A DNA stretch of 64,000 bases. Origin: JAFDVL01 sp964631865 (GTDB taxonomy: Bacteria; Acidobacteriota; Blastocatellia; RBC074). Position 1 is the first letter of the stretch. Each line of letters begins with the position of its first letter. Below the pieces are notes generated by a model. It searched no databases and had not been told where the DNA came from. It was given only the letters and a program-made list of their open reading frames with translations. Made by a program: the position numbers and the translations under genes. Below are positions 8,874 to 19,973 of this stretch, piece by piece. The stretch spans positions 40,028 to 104,027 of the forward strand of contig CAZWAK010000005.1 of assembly GCA_964631865.1 (NCBI GenBank). The letters are read 5' to 3'.

Positions 8874-9857
8874 ATGAAACGAATCGTTAGCGGAATGCGC
8901 CCGACGGGCAAATTGCATCTGGGCAATTACGAAGGCGCGCTGAAAAACTGGGTCAAGCTGCAAGACCAATATCAATGCTTTTATTTCGTCGCCGATTGGC
9001 ACGCCTTGACGTCCGATTACGCCGACACGTCGCAGATCAAAGCCAATACAATGGCGATGGTGACGGATTGGCTCGCCGCCGGGCTTGACCCGAACAAATG
9101 CACAATCTTCGCGCAATCGCTTGTGCCGCAGCACGCCGAACTGCATCTGATCTTTTCGACGCTGACACCGCTCGGCTGGTTGGAGCGCGTGCCGACCTAC
9201 AAGGAAATGCGCGAAAACATCACCGACAAAGACATCGGCAATTACGCCTTCTTCGGCTATCCCGTGCTGCAAGCCGCCGACATTTGCATGTACAAAGCCG
9301 ATTACGTGCCGGTCGGCAAAGACCAGGCCGCACACATCGAATTGACCCGCGAGATTGCACGCCGCTTCAATCAATTTTATGGCGATGTCTTTCCCGAACC
9401 GCAGGCGCTGCACACCGAAGTCTTGCAGCTCACGGGACTCGACGGGCGCAAGATGTCGAAGAGTTACAACAACACGATTGAGTTGAGCGACGCGCCCGAT
9501 GTGATGCAAGCCAAAGTCCGCAAAATGATTACGGATCGCACGCGCATCAAACGCACCGATCCCGGTCATCCCGAAGATTGCGACGTCTGCAAAATGCACC
9601 GCTTATTTGTGCCCGCAGCGGTCGCCGATCAATTCGACGACAACTGTCGCGGCGCGGGCATCGGCTGTGTAGATCGCAAGAAAGCGTTGGCCGATGCGTT
9701 GATCGAATACCTCGCGCCGATCACCGAACGTTTGAATTATTACCGCGACCATCAGGACGAAGTGCGCGACGTGTTGCTGGAAGGCTCGAAAAAAGCGCAA
9801 GCCGAAGCCGAACGAATTATGACCGAAGTCCGCAGCGCGATGCAGATAGCTTGGTGA
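8874..9857 (+). CDS. trpS: Tryptophan-tRNA ligase
   Basis: A 327-residue class I aminoacyl-tRNA synthetase, charging tRNA-Trp with tryptophan. The HIGH-equivalent HLGN is at residues 15-18 and KMSKS at 193-197. The N-terminal MRPTGKLHLGNY stretch is typical of TrpS rather than TyrS, and the length is normal. Its TGA (9855-9857) lies two bases before the scpA start, so translational coupling is likely. It is part of a run of core genes, M50 protease-trpS-scpA-scpB. Confidence 0.97.
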   Translation: MKRIVSGMRPTGKLHLGNYEGALKNWVKLQDQYQCFYFVADWHALTSDYADTSQIKANTMAMVTDWLAAGLDPNKCTIFAQSLVPQHAELHLIFSTLTPLGWLERVPTYKEMRENITDKDIGNYAFFGYPVLQAADICMYKADYVPVGKDQAAHIELTREIARRFNQFYGDVFPEPQALHTEVLQLTGLDGRKMSKSYNNTIELSDAPDVMQAKVRKMITDRTRIKRTDPGHPEDCDVCKMHRLFVPAAVADQFDDNCRGAGIGCVDRKKALADALIEYLAPITERLNYYRDHQDEVRDVLLEGSKKAQAEAERIMTEVRSAMQIAW

Positions 9858-9859
9858 AC

Positions 9860-10690
9860 ATGGCGAAATCGAAACCCACAAATTCAACCACTACTCTCGA
9901 AGAATTCAAGCCCGACGACGAACTGAGCCGCGACAATTACAAAGTCAAACTCGAAGTCTTTGAAGGCCCGCTCGACTTGTTGTTGTACCTCATCAAAAAA
10001 GACGAGATAGACATTTACGACATCCCGATTGCGCGCATCACGAAGCAATATCTCGAATACGTCCAGCTCCTCGAAACCCTCAACATTGAAATCGCAGGCG
10101 ATTTTCTGGTGATGGCCGCGACGCTGATTTACATCAAGTCGAAAATGCTGCTGCCGCCGGAGCCGAAGGTCGAAGGCGAAACCGACCTGCACGAAGACCC
10201 GCGCGCCGAATTAGTCGAACAACTGCTCGAATATCAGAAGTTCAAATCCGCCGCAAATATGCTCTACGAAAAGGCAGAAGTCGAAGGTGCTTGTTACACG
10301 CGCGGCTCGTTGGAGACGGACAAAAGCAATCCCGAAGTCACCGCAACGGTCGTGGATTTGCTGCGCGTTTTCAAAGAAATTCTCGACCGCGCCAAAGCGG
10401 TGCAGGAAATGGAAATCCAGCGCGAAGAGATGAGCATGCACGAAAAGCTCACACAAATTCGCACGTTGCTGGCGGAACGCAAAGAAATCAACGTGCGCGA
10501 AGTCTTTGAACTGGCGCGCTCGAAACGCGAATTGATTCTGACGTTTCTCGCGTTTTTGGAATTGGTCAAAGAAACCCAGATCATTTTGATTCAGGCGCAA
10601 CTCTTTGGCGAGATCATCGCCCGCGCGCGGGAAAATGCGCTGCCAATGATTGAGGCCGTCGCCGTGCCTGAATTAGCCGTGAACGAATAA
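9860..10690 (+). CDS. scpA: Segregation and condensation protein A (kleisin)
   Basis: 276 residues. The N-terminal kleisin signature LEVFEGPLDLLLYLI is followed by DEIDIYDIPIARIT, a helical middle and a winged-helix C-terminal region. With ScpB it bridges the SMC dimer in the bacterial condensin that organises and separates chromosomes. The start is set at ATG 9860, immediately after the trpS stop; the open frame extends upstream through trpS but that part is an out-of-frame shadow. scpB follows after 4 bp. Confidence 0.96.
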   Translation: MAKSKPTNSTTTLEEFKPDDELSRDNYKVKLEVFEGPLDLLLYLIKKDEIDIYDIPIARITKQYLEYVQLLETLNIEIAGDFLVMAATLIYIKSKMLLPPEPKVEGETDLHEDPRAELVEQLLEYQKFKSAANMLYEKAEVEGACYTRGSLETDKSNPEVTATVVDLLRVFKEILDRAKAVQEMEIQREEMSMHEKLTQIRTLLAERKEINVREVFELARSKRELILTFLAFLELVKETQIILIQAQLFGEIIARARENALPMIEAVAVPELAVNE

Positions 10691-10694
10691 GGCA

Positions 10695-11411
10695 ATGAGC
10701 AAGAAGCATTCTGAAGAAACCGAAACCCCCGCCAGCGAATACGCCGATGTCTTCGCCAAATTGGCCGCATCTGAAGAAGCGGAAGAAGCTGCGGCGAGTC
10801 AGGACGAAGCCGAGATCAGTGCTGAAGCTGAAACTGAATCCGCAACTCTTCCACCTGAAATAGACGACGTTGAGATCACCGCGTCGCTCGCCGAACTCAA
10901 GCCCGCGATTGAAGCGATTCTCTTTGTCGCCGACGAGCCTGTGCCGTTCCAGCAACTCTGCAAGATTTTGGGCGAGGTGAATTCGGCGGATGTCTACGCG
11001 ACGATGGTTGAATTGATGGGCGATTACGAAGCACGCAACAGCGGGCTGGAGCTGCGCGAAATCGCAGGCGGTTGGCGCATCTCGACGCGCCCGCAACACC
11101 ACGAATTCATCCGCAAATATCTCAAGTCAAAACCGTCCGCACGACTGTCACTGCCTGCGCTCGAAACGCTCGCCGTGATTGCGTACAAGCAACCTGTGAC
11201 CGTGCCGGAAGTGCTGGAAATTCGCGGCGTCAGTTCGTCGTCGGCCATCAAAACGCTGCTCGAAAAACGCTTGATCGTGACCAAAGGCCGCAAGGAAACG
11301 GTCGGGCGTCCGATGATGTACGGCACGTCGAAAGAGTTCCTGATTCAGTTCGGCTTGCGCGATTTGAACGAGTTGCCGAGCATCGAAGATTTTGAAGAAT
11401 TAGCGGCGTGA
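10695..11411 (+). CDS. scpB: Segregation and condensation protein B
   Basis: 238 residues. An acidic, Glu/Ala-rich N-terminal extension of about 65 residues precedes two winged-helix domains, with the ScpB-like stretches AILFVADEPVPFQQL and LETLAVIAYKQPVT. It forms a dimer that contacts ScpA in the SMC complex. The extension is longer than in many homologues and is probably disordered. It lies directly downstream of scpA, so it is almost certainly the same transcript. Confidence 0.95.
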   Translation: MSKKHSEETETPASEYADVFAKLAASEEAEEAAASQDEAEISAEAETESATLPPEIDDVEITASLAELKPAIEAILFVADEPVPFQQLCKILGEVNSADVYATMVELMGDYEARNSGLELREIAGGWRISTRPQHHEFIRKYLKSKPSARLSLPALETLAVIAYKQPVTVPEVLEIRGVSSSSAIKTLLEKRLIVTKGRKETVGRPMMYGTSKEFLIQFGLRDLNELPSIEDFEELAA

Positions 11412-11418
11412 GTTTGTT

Positions 11419-12870
11419 ATGCAGCGAGTGCGCCAATACATTGCGTTGGCTCGTGAATTCATCATCAGCCAATTGCCGGAAAAGGTTGAGTCGGTGCCGA
11501 AAGAGGAGTGGCGCACGCTCATCAAACCGTTCCTGCGCGTCGGCGCAACGGGCTTTGGCGGCGGCATCGCGGTGATTGCGCAAATTCGTCGCCTTGTCGT
11601 CGCGCAAAAACGCTGGCTCTCCGAAGAAGAATTTCTCGACGCCGTTTCGCTCGCGCAAAGCCTGCCCGGAGCCAATGCCGTCAATGCGATTTCGTACATC
11701 GGCCTGAAAGTCGCCGGGCTGCGCGGCGCATTGATTGCTGCGTCCAGCTTTATCCTGCCGTCGTTTCTGATGATGATTGCGCTGACGATTGCGCACAATT
11801 ACCTCAACCAATTGCCCGATGCCCAGCGCGTGTTTCAAGGCTTCAATGCGGCGGTTGTGGGTTTGATTGGCGCGACGGTTTTCAAGATTGGCAAGACCGC
11901 GATGCAGCGGCAATGGCATTTGGAAATGGGCGTTGCCGTTGGCTTCCTGTTGATTTTCACCAGCACCAGCATTGCCGAAATCGTGTTGCTCGCCGGGATG
12001 TCGGGCATCTTCATTCAATCGTTCAAGCGGCAAATGCGCGAACGGATGCGGCAGAAAGTAAAACGCGAAAAGCGCGAAAAAATGCACGCCGCGCTCGCCG
12101 AAAAAAAGGCGCGCAAACACGCCGCCAAAGTCATCGAAGGCGCGGAAGCCTACGACGTGCAACATCGCGTCGAAGTTTCGTTGCCCATGCCCGGCGAAAT
12201 TGATAAAGCCGAAGCCGCTCCGCAAACGAAATCTACGGGCGATAAAATCTTGTCGTTCGCCTGGCCGTTACTGGTTTTGCTCACGCTTCCGTTTCTTTCG
12301 ACCTTGCTCTCGAAGCTGCTGGCGACGTGGCAATTGATGACGATTTTTTTGCGCATCGGTTCGGTCACGTTCGGCGGCGGCTTCGTGATGATTCCGCAAA
12401 TCGAAGCCGATGTCGTAGACGTCAATCGCTGGCTCACGCGCGAAGAATTTGCCGACGGCATGGCCTTCGGCCAAATCACGCCGGGGCCGGTGATGATTAC
12501 CGCGACCTTCATCGGCTACAAAGTGGCGGGCATCGTCGGCGCGGTTGCTGCCACGATTGCTGCGTTCTTGCCTTCGTTTGTGATGACCGTCGTCGCGGGG
12601 ACTTCGCTGAATCGCTTTCGTGCGAATCACTTGGTGCAATCGTTTTTGTCGGGCGTCGCTCCGGCAGTCGTTGGGATGTTGGCCGCTGCGGGCGTGAGTT
12701 TGGCACGATCATCGCTCAGCACGTCGCTCAGTTACCGCAACATCCCCGTGAGCTTTGGCATCGCGACCGTCGCGTTTTTGTTGATGATGCGCGCGCGACT
12801 GAATCCGGTGCTGATTATTTTTGGCTGCGGCGCGTTGCAGTTGGTGATTTCCAAATGGCTGGTAGGATGA
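11419..12870 (+). CDS. chrA: Chromate transporter, two-domain ChrA
   Basis: A 483-residue inner-membrane protein made of two homologous ChrA halves. The first begins near residue 30 (GATGFGGGIAVI) and the second near 315 (GSVTFGGGFVMIPQIE); each carries a glycine-rich signature and several membrane helices. They are joined by a long, highly charged Lys/Arg/Glu linker (about 200-275). Long ChrA proteins export chromate, but many homologues have no proven substrate and no chromate-reductase gene is seen here. It starts 7 bp after scpB. An inverted repeat fills the space between its stop and the convergent gene. Confidence 0.9.
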   Translation: MQRVRQYIALAREFIISQLPEKVESVPKEEWRTLIKPFLRVGATGFGGGIAVIAQIRRLVVAQKRWLSEEEFLDAVSLAQSLPGANAVNAISYIGLKVAGLRGALIAASSFILPSFLMMIALTIAHNYLNQLPDAQRVFQGFNAAVVGLIGATVFKIGKTAMQRQWHLEMGVAVGFLLIFTSTSIAEIVLLAGMSGIFIQSFKRQMRERMRQKVKREKREKMHAALAEKKARKHAAKVIEGAEAYDVQHRVEVSLPMPGEIDKAEAAPQTKSTGDKILSFAWPLLVLLTLPFLSTLLSKLLATWQLMTIFLRIGSVTFGGGFVMIPQIEADVVDVNRWLTREEFADGMAFGQITPGPVMITATFIGYKVAGIVGAVAATIAAFLPSFVMTVVAGTSLNRFRANHLVQSFLSGVAPAVVGMLAAAGVSLARSSLSTSLSYRNIPVSFGIATVAFLLMMRARLNPVLIIFGCGALQLVISKWLVG

Positions 12871-12876
12871 GAAGAA

Positions 12877-12944
12877 GTTGTCAGTTGTCAGTTGTCAGTT
12901 GCAGACAACCAACAACTGATAACTGACAACCGACAACTGATAAC
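12877..12944. repeat. Inverted heptamer repeat between convergent genes
   Basis: The left arm (12877-12901) is a tandem run of GTTGTCA. The right arm (12910-12944) is the complementary run built from CAACTGA, TAACTGA and CAACCGA. The element occupies practically the whole 76-bp gap between the stops of chrA and the lectin-like gene, so it may act as a bidirectional terminator. Confidence 0.85.
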
Positions 12945-12946
12945 CG

Positions 12947-13939
12947 TTAATTGCACTCCGCGCGGCCTTGCCACGTCAGGTTCGACACGCCGCCGCAGCT
13001 ATAGGTTCCGTTGATCGTCGCGCCGTCTGCCGCGACCGTGCCTTCATAATCACACGTTACATTGTCTGTGCTTTGCAATCGTCGGATCATGACGCGATTG
13101 CCTTGTGTGGTGATGCTCAGCACGCCCCGGATGGTTTGGCGTCCGCGTGTCCAGACCGCGTCGTATTCGTTGCTGGTGCCGCGTCGCGTCCACACACCGT
13201 TGTAGCCGCCTTCGTTCATCGTGATGCGACTCGGCAACCCACAGGCAAAGGGTGAGGCCGGCGTGATGGGCGGGCGCGTGGTCGTGCCTGTGCGGCGTTC
13301 GGTTTGCACACGCACCTGATAGGAACCGCTGGCGTTGTTCGTTTCCCAATAGTTGACGGTGAAGTACAGGATGCCGTCGCGATCTGCCACAAACTCTTTC
13401 GAGCGACCAATCAACAGAATCGGCGAATTCAAATCGTTGCCGATGGAGGCGACGAGCGCGCCCGCGTTGTCATCGGGCAATGGCGCATTCGGATCACGGC
13501 GATTGATGCCCGATGGCGAGGAGTTGTCGCGGCCTTCCAGCCGCACCGTGCCCGTCGCGTCAATGCGAATGCGTTGGCCTTGCGTGACTTGAATGTTGGA
13601 GTTGACCCAGTCCGTCGTCAGCCGCACGTCAATGTTCGGAGATGTATCGAACGTCGGCGCGGTGGAAGGTCTAGGTGTCGTCGGATTCGTGCGACTCAAC
13701 GAGCCGTCGGCATCGCGATCCATCACCAGCCGCAGCACGTCTTTGGTCGGAAAGCGCAGCACCCGCCCGCGATCCCGGTCGCCTCCACTCGTCAGTTGAA
13801 ACACGAACTGTTCGTTTTCAAAGCGCAAAAAATTGCCCTGCAACACGCTCCCGTTTCGTAGTTCCAATCTGTCAGCCTGCACCGCACCGGACACTACCAC
13901 TGCCAGGACGATGCAAAGAAAAAACCTTTGCATACTCAT
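12947..13939 (-). CDS. Exported protein with PA-IL/LecA-like domain
   Basis: 330 residues. It has a signal peptide (about 1-22, ending VQA), then a short region of the LRNGSVLQGNFLRFEN type, a proline/threonine linker, a LecA-like domain (about 100-220, with VTQGQRIRIDATGTVRLEG and GALVASIGN), and a C-terminal part with four cysteines and WTRRGTSNEY-like repeats. LecA-type domains bind galactosides in some proteins, but many environmental versions have unknown ligands. Start ATG 13939 is chosen for its GAGGAG site 8 nt upstream; an alternative ATG lies two codons in. Probably secreted or periplasmic and monocistronic. Confidence 0.8.
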   Translation of the reverse strand: MSMQRFFLCIVLAVVVSGAVQADRLELRNGSVLQGNFLRFENEQFVFQLTSGGDRDRGRVLRFPTKDVLRLVMDRDADGSLSRTNPTTPRPSTAPTFDTSPNIDVRLTTDWVNSNIQVTQGQRIRIDATGTVRLEGRDNSSPSGINRRDPNAPLPDDNAGALVASIGNDLNSPILLIGRSKEFVADRDGILYFTVNYWETNNASGSYQVRVQTERRTGTTTRPPITPASPFACGLPSRITMNEGGYNGVWTRRGTSNEYDAVWTRGRQTIRGVLSITTQGNRVMIRRLQSTDNVTCDYEGTVAADGATINGTYSCGGVSNLTWQGRAECN

Positions 13940-14228
13940 AAACTTTGCTCCTCTCCGTAGATGACGCAAGCTTTGCGCTTACGATGAAATGTTGTGAACT
14001 CCGCGCACCATCGCAAAGAGGGTAGCGATGGCGGATGATTACTTCAGCATTGCGGTAAGCGTGAGGCTAACACATCCTGCGCCACTTGGAAAAGTGCGCC
14101 TCAAGGGAGAACGCGCCTGCACGGCTGACAACGGTTTTCACCTGTATCTTGTGTGCGGCATCGGCAGCGAGCGGTTTTCATGTTAAACTACGCGCGCAAA
14201 ATCTAAGTTTTCTGAGGAGTTACTTTAC

Positions 14229-15348
14229 ATGCTGGATTCCCTAGTGCTACAGGAACTACGAGATCAGTACAACGACTTAACCGAGCGCGTCGCCGCCTTG
14301 CGGAGGTTTCTTTGACCTCGACAGCAAGCGCGCCGAATTAGCCCGGCTCGAAGAAAAAGTTGCTGCGCCGGAGTTTTGGAACGATCAAGCCGCCGCGCAG
14401 AAAACCTTGCAACAACGCGCGCGGCTCGAACGCGAAATCGCCAAAGCCGAACAACAACAGCGGATGGTCGAAGACGTTGCCGTGCTCTTTGACTTTGCTG
14501 CCGAAGACGAAGCGTCTGCTGCCGAGTTGAAAGACACGCTTGAGCGACTGGCCAAAGACGTCGAAGAAAGCGAAACGCAAACCTTGCTCGGCGGCGAAAA
14601 CGATGCGCGCAATGCCTTCATCAACATCAACGCGGGCGCGGGCGGAACCGACGCGCAGGATTGGGCGCAGATGTTGGAGCGGATGTATTTGCGTTGGTGC
14701 GAATATCGCGGCTTCAAGAAAGAATTGCTGGACGAACAATATGGCGAAGAAGCCGGGATCAAATCCGCGACGATTCGCGTCGAAGGCGATTATGCGTACG
14801 GCTTGTTGGCGGGCGAATCGGGCGTGCATCGCCTGGTGCGCATCTCGCCGTTCAATGCTGGGGGCAGCCGCGAAACGAGCTTTGCTTCGGTGTTTGTGAC
14901 GCCCGAAATTGACGACGACATCGAGATTGAAATTCTTGATAAAGACTTGCGCGTGGACACGTATCGTTCGACAGGCGCGGGCGGGCAACATATCAACACG
15001 ACGGATTCTGCCGTGCGCATCACGCATTTGCCGACGGGGATTGTCGTGACCTGTCAGAACCAACGTTCGCAACATCAAAACCGCGACGTTGCGATGCGCC
15101 AATTGAGATCGAAGCTGTACGAATTGGAACTGGAAAAGAAGCAGGCCGAGAGCAATAAACTCGCGGAAAACAAACGCGACATCTCGTTCGGCCATCAGAT
15201 TCGCAACTATGTGATGCAACCCTATCGTTTGGTCAAAGACGTGCGCACGAAATTTGAAACCAGCGATGTGGACGGCATCCTGAACGGCGATCTGGACGAA
15301 TTCATCAAGCAGTATTTGTTGGCGAAACGAGAGCAAACGAGTCTATAG
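14229..15348 (+). CDS. prfB: Peptide chain release factor 2 (programmed +1 frameshift)
   Basis: RF2 recognises UGA and UAA stop codons and triggers peptide release. The gene is in two frames. Codons 1-28 run from ATG 14229 to an in-frame TGA at 14313; after a +1 shift at CTT-TGA-C the frame continues from 14314 to 15348, giving 372 residues. The catalytic GGQ motif is at residues 251-253, and the SPF anticodon-mimic motif lies earlier, in RISPFNAGG. The N-terminal LTERVAALR matches other RF2 proteins. A GAGGAG site precedes the start. An automatic call from the second frame alone would miss the N-terminus. ftsK follows after 17 bp. Confidence 0.96.
14301..14316 (+). promoter_or_regulatory. 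prfB autoregulatory frameshift element
   Basis: CGGAGGTTTCTTTGAC: an internal Shine-Dalgarno-like GGAGG sits three bases before the slippery CTT codon, followed by TGA and C. Spacing and order match the known RF2 recoding site (SD, NNN, CTT, TGA, C). When RF2 is scarce, slow termination at TGA favours the +1 shift and restores synthesis. Confidence 0.95.
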
Positions 15349-15352
15349 ACTC
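15339..15352. repeat. Perfect 14-bp palindrome across the prfB stop
   Basis: GAGTCTATAGACTC is its own reverse complement and contains the prfB TAG stop. It is too short and AT-centred to be a good terminator, and read-through into ftsK (17 bp away) is likely. It could be a protein-binding site or chance. Confidence 0.4.
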
Positions 15353-15365
15353 TCCAGACTGAGTT

Positions 15366-18008
<2,643 letters not shown>

Positions 18009-18328
18009 CAAATGAACGCGAAAAAAGCAAGGGCATGAGGCACATTATCCACAACTTAAACAAACTCTTATTGGCTAATGTTGTTGAACAAAGTTTAATT
18101 TACTGTTCTTATTGAGTTTTACGAGGAAAGGCGACTCAAATGGCTGACTGTAAAGGCTTTAGACTTTTTGTCGAAGAAATGTGCAATTTGCTATAACTTG
18201 CGTATTTACAGAATTTGGACTTTCTCCCCCCCTACTTTTTCACAGCTTTTTCCACAGAATCTGTGGAAAACTTTGCATCGAATTCAACTTGCCTTGACGA
18301 GTGGTTTCTGTCGGCACACAGACGAATT
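18009..18328. other. AT-rich gap with DnaA-box-like sites
   Basis: 320 bp without a gene and clearly more AT-rich than its surroundings. It contains a perfect DnaA-box consensus TTATCCACA (18045-18053). About 200 bp later, TTTTCCACAG-aat-CTGTGGAAAA forms a 10-bp perfect inverted repeat (18247-18271 region), which is also a head-to-head pair of one-mismatch DnaA boxes (18248-18256 and 18262-18270). AT-rich stretches lie between. This could be a minor DnaA-binding region, part of an origin, or the operator of the downstream gene. There is no dnaA or dnaN in the window. Confidence 0.4.
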
Positions 18329-18967
18329 ATGAAATTACAACTGGCGCTGGATCACCCGGATTTGACTCGTGAGCTGGACATCGCGGCTCGCACGGCTAAA
18401 CACGTAGACTTAATTGAAGCAGGCACGCCGCTGCTGATTCGCGAAGGAATTCGCGCGGTGCGGGAATTGCGCCGCCGCTGTCGTTGCCCTGTCGTGGCGG
18501 ACATCAAAGTCGTGGACGCCGGGGAACCGATTGCCGAACTTGCGTTTGCGGCGGGGGCAAAAGTCGTGACTGTCCTCGGCTGTGCGAGCGATGAAGTCAT
18601 CAAGCGCGTCGTGAAATCGGCCAAGAAATACGATGCCGAAGTGATGGCTGACAGCTTGGGCGTGCCGGATTTGACGGAGCGCGCGAAGGAACTGCGCGAT
18701 TTGGGCGTGGATTCGCTGTGTTTGAATCGGCGCGGCATGAAAGCGCGTCGCGTCACGCAGCCGGAAAACCTCAAGCTGCTGAAAGCGCAACTGGACGAAA
18801 TTGAGTTGCCGGTGTATTTGGCGGGCGGAATTGATTTGCAGGAACTGATTGCGCTTCGCAAACTCTCGCTGGCGGGGGTTATTATCGGAGCCGCAATTAC
18901 CGAAGCGGCTTCGCCACTTGATGCCGCCAAAGAAATGCAGCGCGTCATCAATGAAGCTTTGGTCTAA
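18329..18967 (+). CDS. 3-hexulose-6-phosphate synthase-like (OMPDC superfamily)
   Basis: 212 residues, a single TIM barrel. The superfamily catalytic D-x-K-x-x-D motif is present as DIKVVD (D58, K60, D63) within ADIKVVDAGE, which is closer to 3-hexulose-6-phosphate synthase than to orotidine decarboxylase. The phosphate-binding end AGGID...GVIIGAAITEA is also present. HPS condenses formaldehyde with ribulose 5-phosphate, or runs in reverse to supply pentose. No 6-phospho-3-hexuloisomerase gene is adjacent, so ketogulonate-phosphate decarboxylase activity cannot be excluded. Start ATG 18329 fits the family N-terminus; the longer frame runs into the AT-rich gap. Confidence 0.8.
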   Translation: MKLQLALDHPDLTRELDIAARTAKHVDLIEAGTPLLIREGIRAVRELRRRCRCPVVADIKVVDAGEPIAELAFAAGAKVVTVLGCASDEVIKRVVKSAKKYDAEVMADSLGVPDLTERAKELRDLGVDSLCLNRRGMKARRVTQPENLKLLKAQLDEIELPVYLAGGIDLQELIALRKLSLAGVIIGAAITEAASPLDAAKEMQRVINEALV

Positions 18968-19016
18968 ACACGTCGATGGCAGTGCCTGACCATGTCAGAG
19001 ACTGGATGGTAAGCAA

Positions 19017-19862
19017 TTATTTATTGACGGGGGTGAACAACGCCCCTTCGTAGGTGAGGCCGAAACTCAGGCCGCTCCGGGCGCTGTTTTTGTGAAAGCC
19101 TGCCAACCCGCTCACGTCCCAGATCAAGCCAGACGCTTTGATGCGTGCGCCGAAACGCGCTTCGCCATCGGATTCTGTGCCGAGTGGCGCGCGTTTGCGT
19201 GTGTTGAGCCGACCGTTGATTTCGCCAACCAAGCTGATGCGTTCGTTGAGCGGATAGACAGCGGACAGGCCGTACAACATCACATCGTTTTGCGTAAACA
19301 ATTCGGTCGGCGCGGTCAAGATCGCCAAGCCGAGATTGCCAGAGACGCGCATCTTGCCGATATTTTTGCTCGCCAACGCGGTCATAAAAAAGTTCGTTTG
19401 ATTCAAACCAAGACCACGCGCTTGATTCGAGTTGGGCAGCGACACGCCAAAGCGCACGCCGAGCGAGGGAAAGCGATTCGTTTCGTTGCGGACTTTGATT
19501 TTGGTGGCGAGGAAGAAATCGCCGACATCGCTGGTCGAGTTGAGGTTTTTCAGATCGAGCGGAATCGCGCTCACGTCGCGACGGCTAATGGCGAGCGAAT
19601 TGTGAATCACGCCGCCGACTTCGACTTCGACGTTCGGAGCCAAACCGAATGTCGTGGAAACGACGCCGAGCCGCGACAAATCGCCCTGCAAGCCGGACAC
19701 CGGATACCGTTTGCGCTGCGTAAAATCAAAGCCGAATTCGATGCGCACCGAACCCGGTTTGACGACTTCAACGTCTTCGGTGATGAGCGGGCGTTGCTGT
19801 GCGAACGCGACAGGACTCAACGAAAAAATCAGGAGTGATGTGAACACGGTGCGCTTGAGCAT
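19017..19862 (-). CDS. Outer-membrane beta-barrel-like protein
   Basis: 281 residues. A signal peptide ends AFAQQ (about residue 22), followed by alternating hydrophobic/polar strands (for example VRIEFGFDFTQR, NVEVEVGGVIH, LGVRFGVSLPN) and a short C-terminal strand, as in barrel proteins of the phenol-degradation/OmpW-like type. The specific family is not recognised. It begins downstream of the terminator of the haloperoxidase gene, so it probably has its own promoter. It converges with the HPS-like gene. Confidence 0.65.
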   Translation of the reverse strand: MLKRTVFTSLLIFSLSPVAFAQQRPLITEDVEVVKPGSVRIEFGFDFTQRKRYPVSGLQGDLSRLGVVSTTFGLAPNVEVEVGGVIHNSLAISRRDVSAIPLDLKNLNSTSDVGDFFLATKIKVRNETNRFPSLGVRFGVSLPNSNQARGLGLNQTNFFMTALASKNIGKMRVSGNLGLAILTAPTELFTQNDVMLYGLSAVYPLNERISLVGEINGRLNTRKRAPLGTESDGEARFGARIKASGLIWDVSGLAGFHKNSARSGLSFGLTYEGALFTPVNK

Positions 19863-19902
19863 GGACTCTCCTACCAGTCAGGTGCAGGAAGGGTAGCGCG
19901 GC

Positions 19903-19952
19903 AAAGGAAAAAGGGCAATCTGAAATCGCCACTTTGCCCGTTCAGATTGCCC
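19903..19952 (-). terminator. Rho-independent terminator of the haloperoxidase gene
   Basis: On the minus strand a perfect 12-bp stem (GGGCAATCTGAA with its complement, 19913-19924 and 19941-19952, 16-nt loop) is followed by CTTTTTCCTTT. It lies 21 bp after the haloperoxidase stop and before the next gene on that strand. Confidence 0.88.
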
Positions 19953-19973
19953 GTTGGTTGGTTGGACGGTTCG

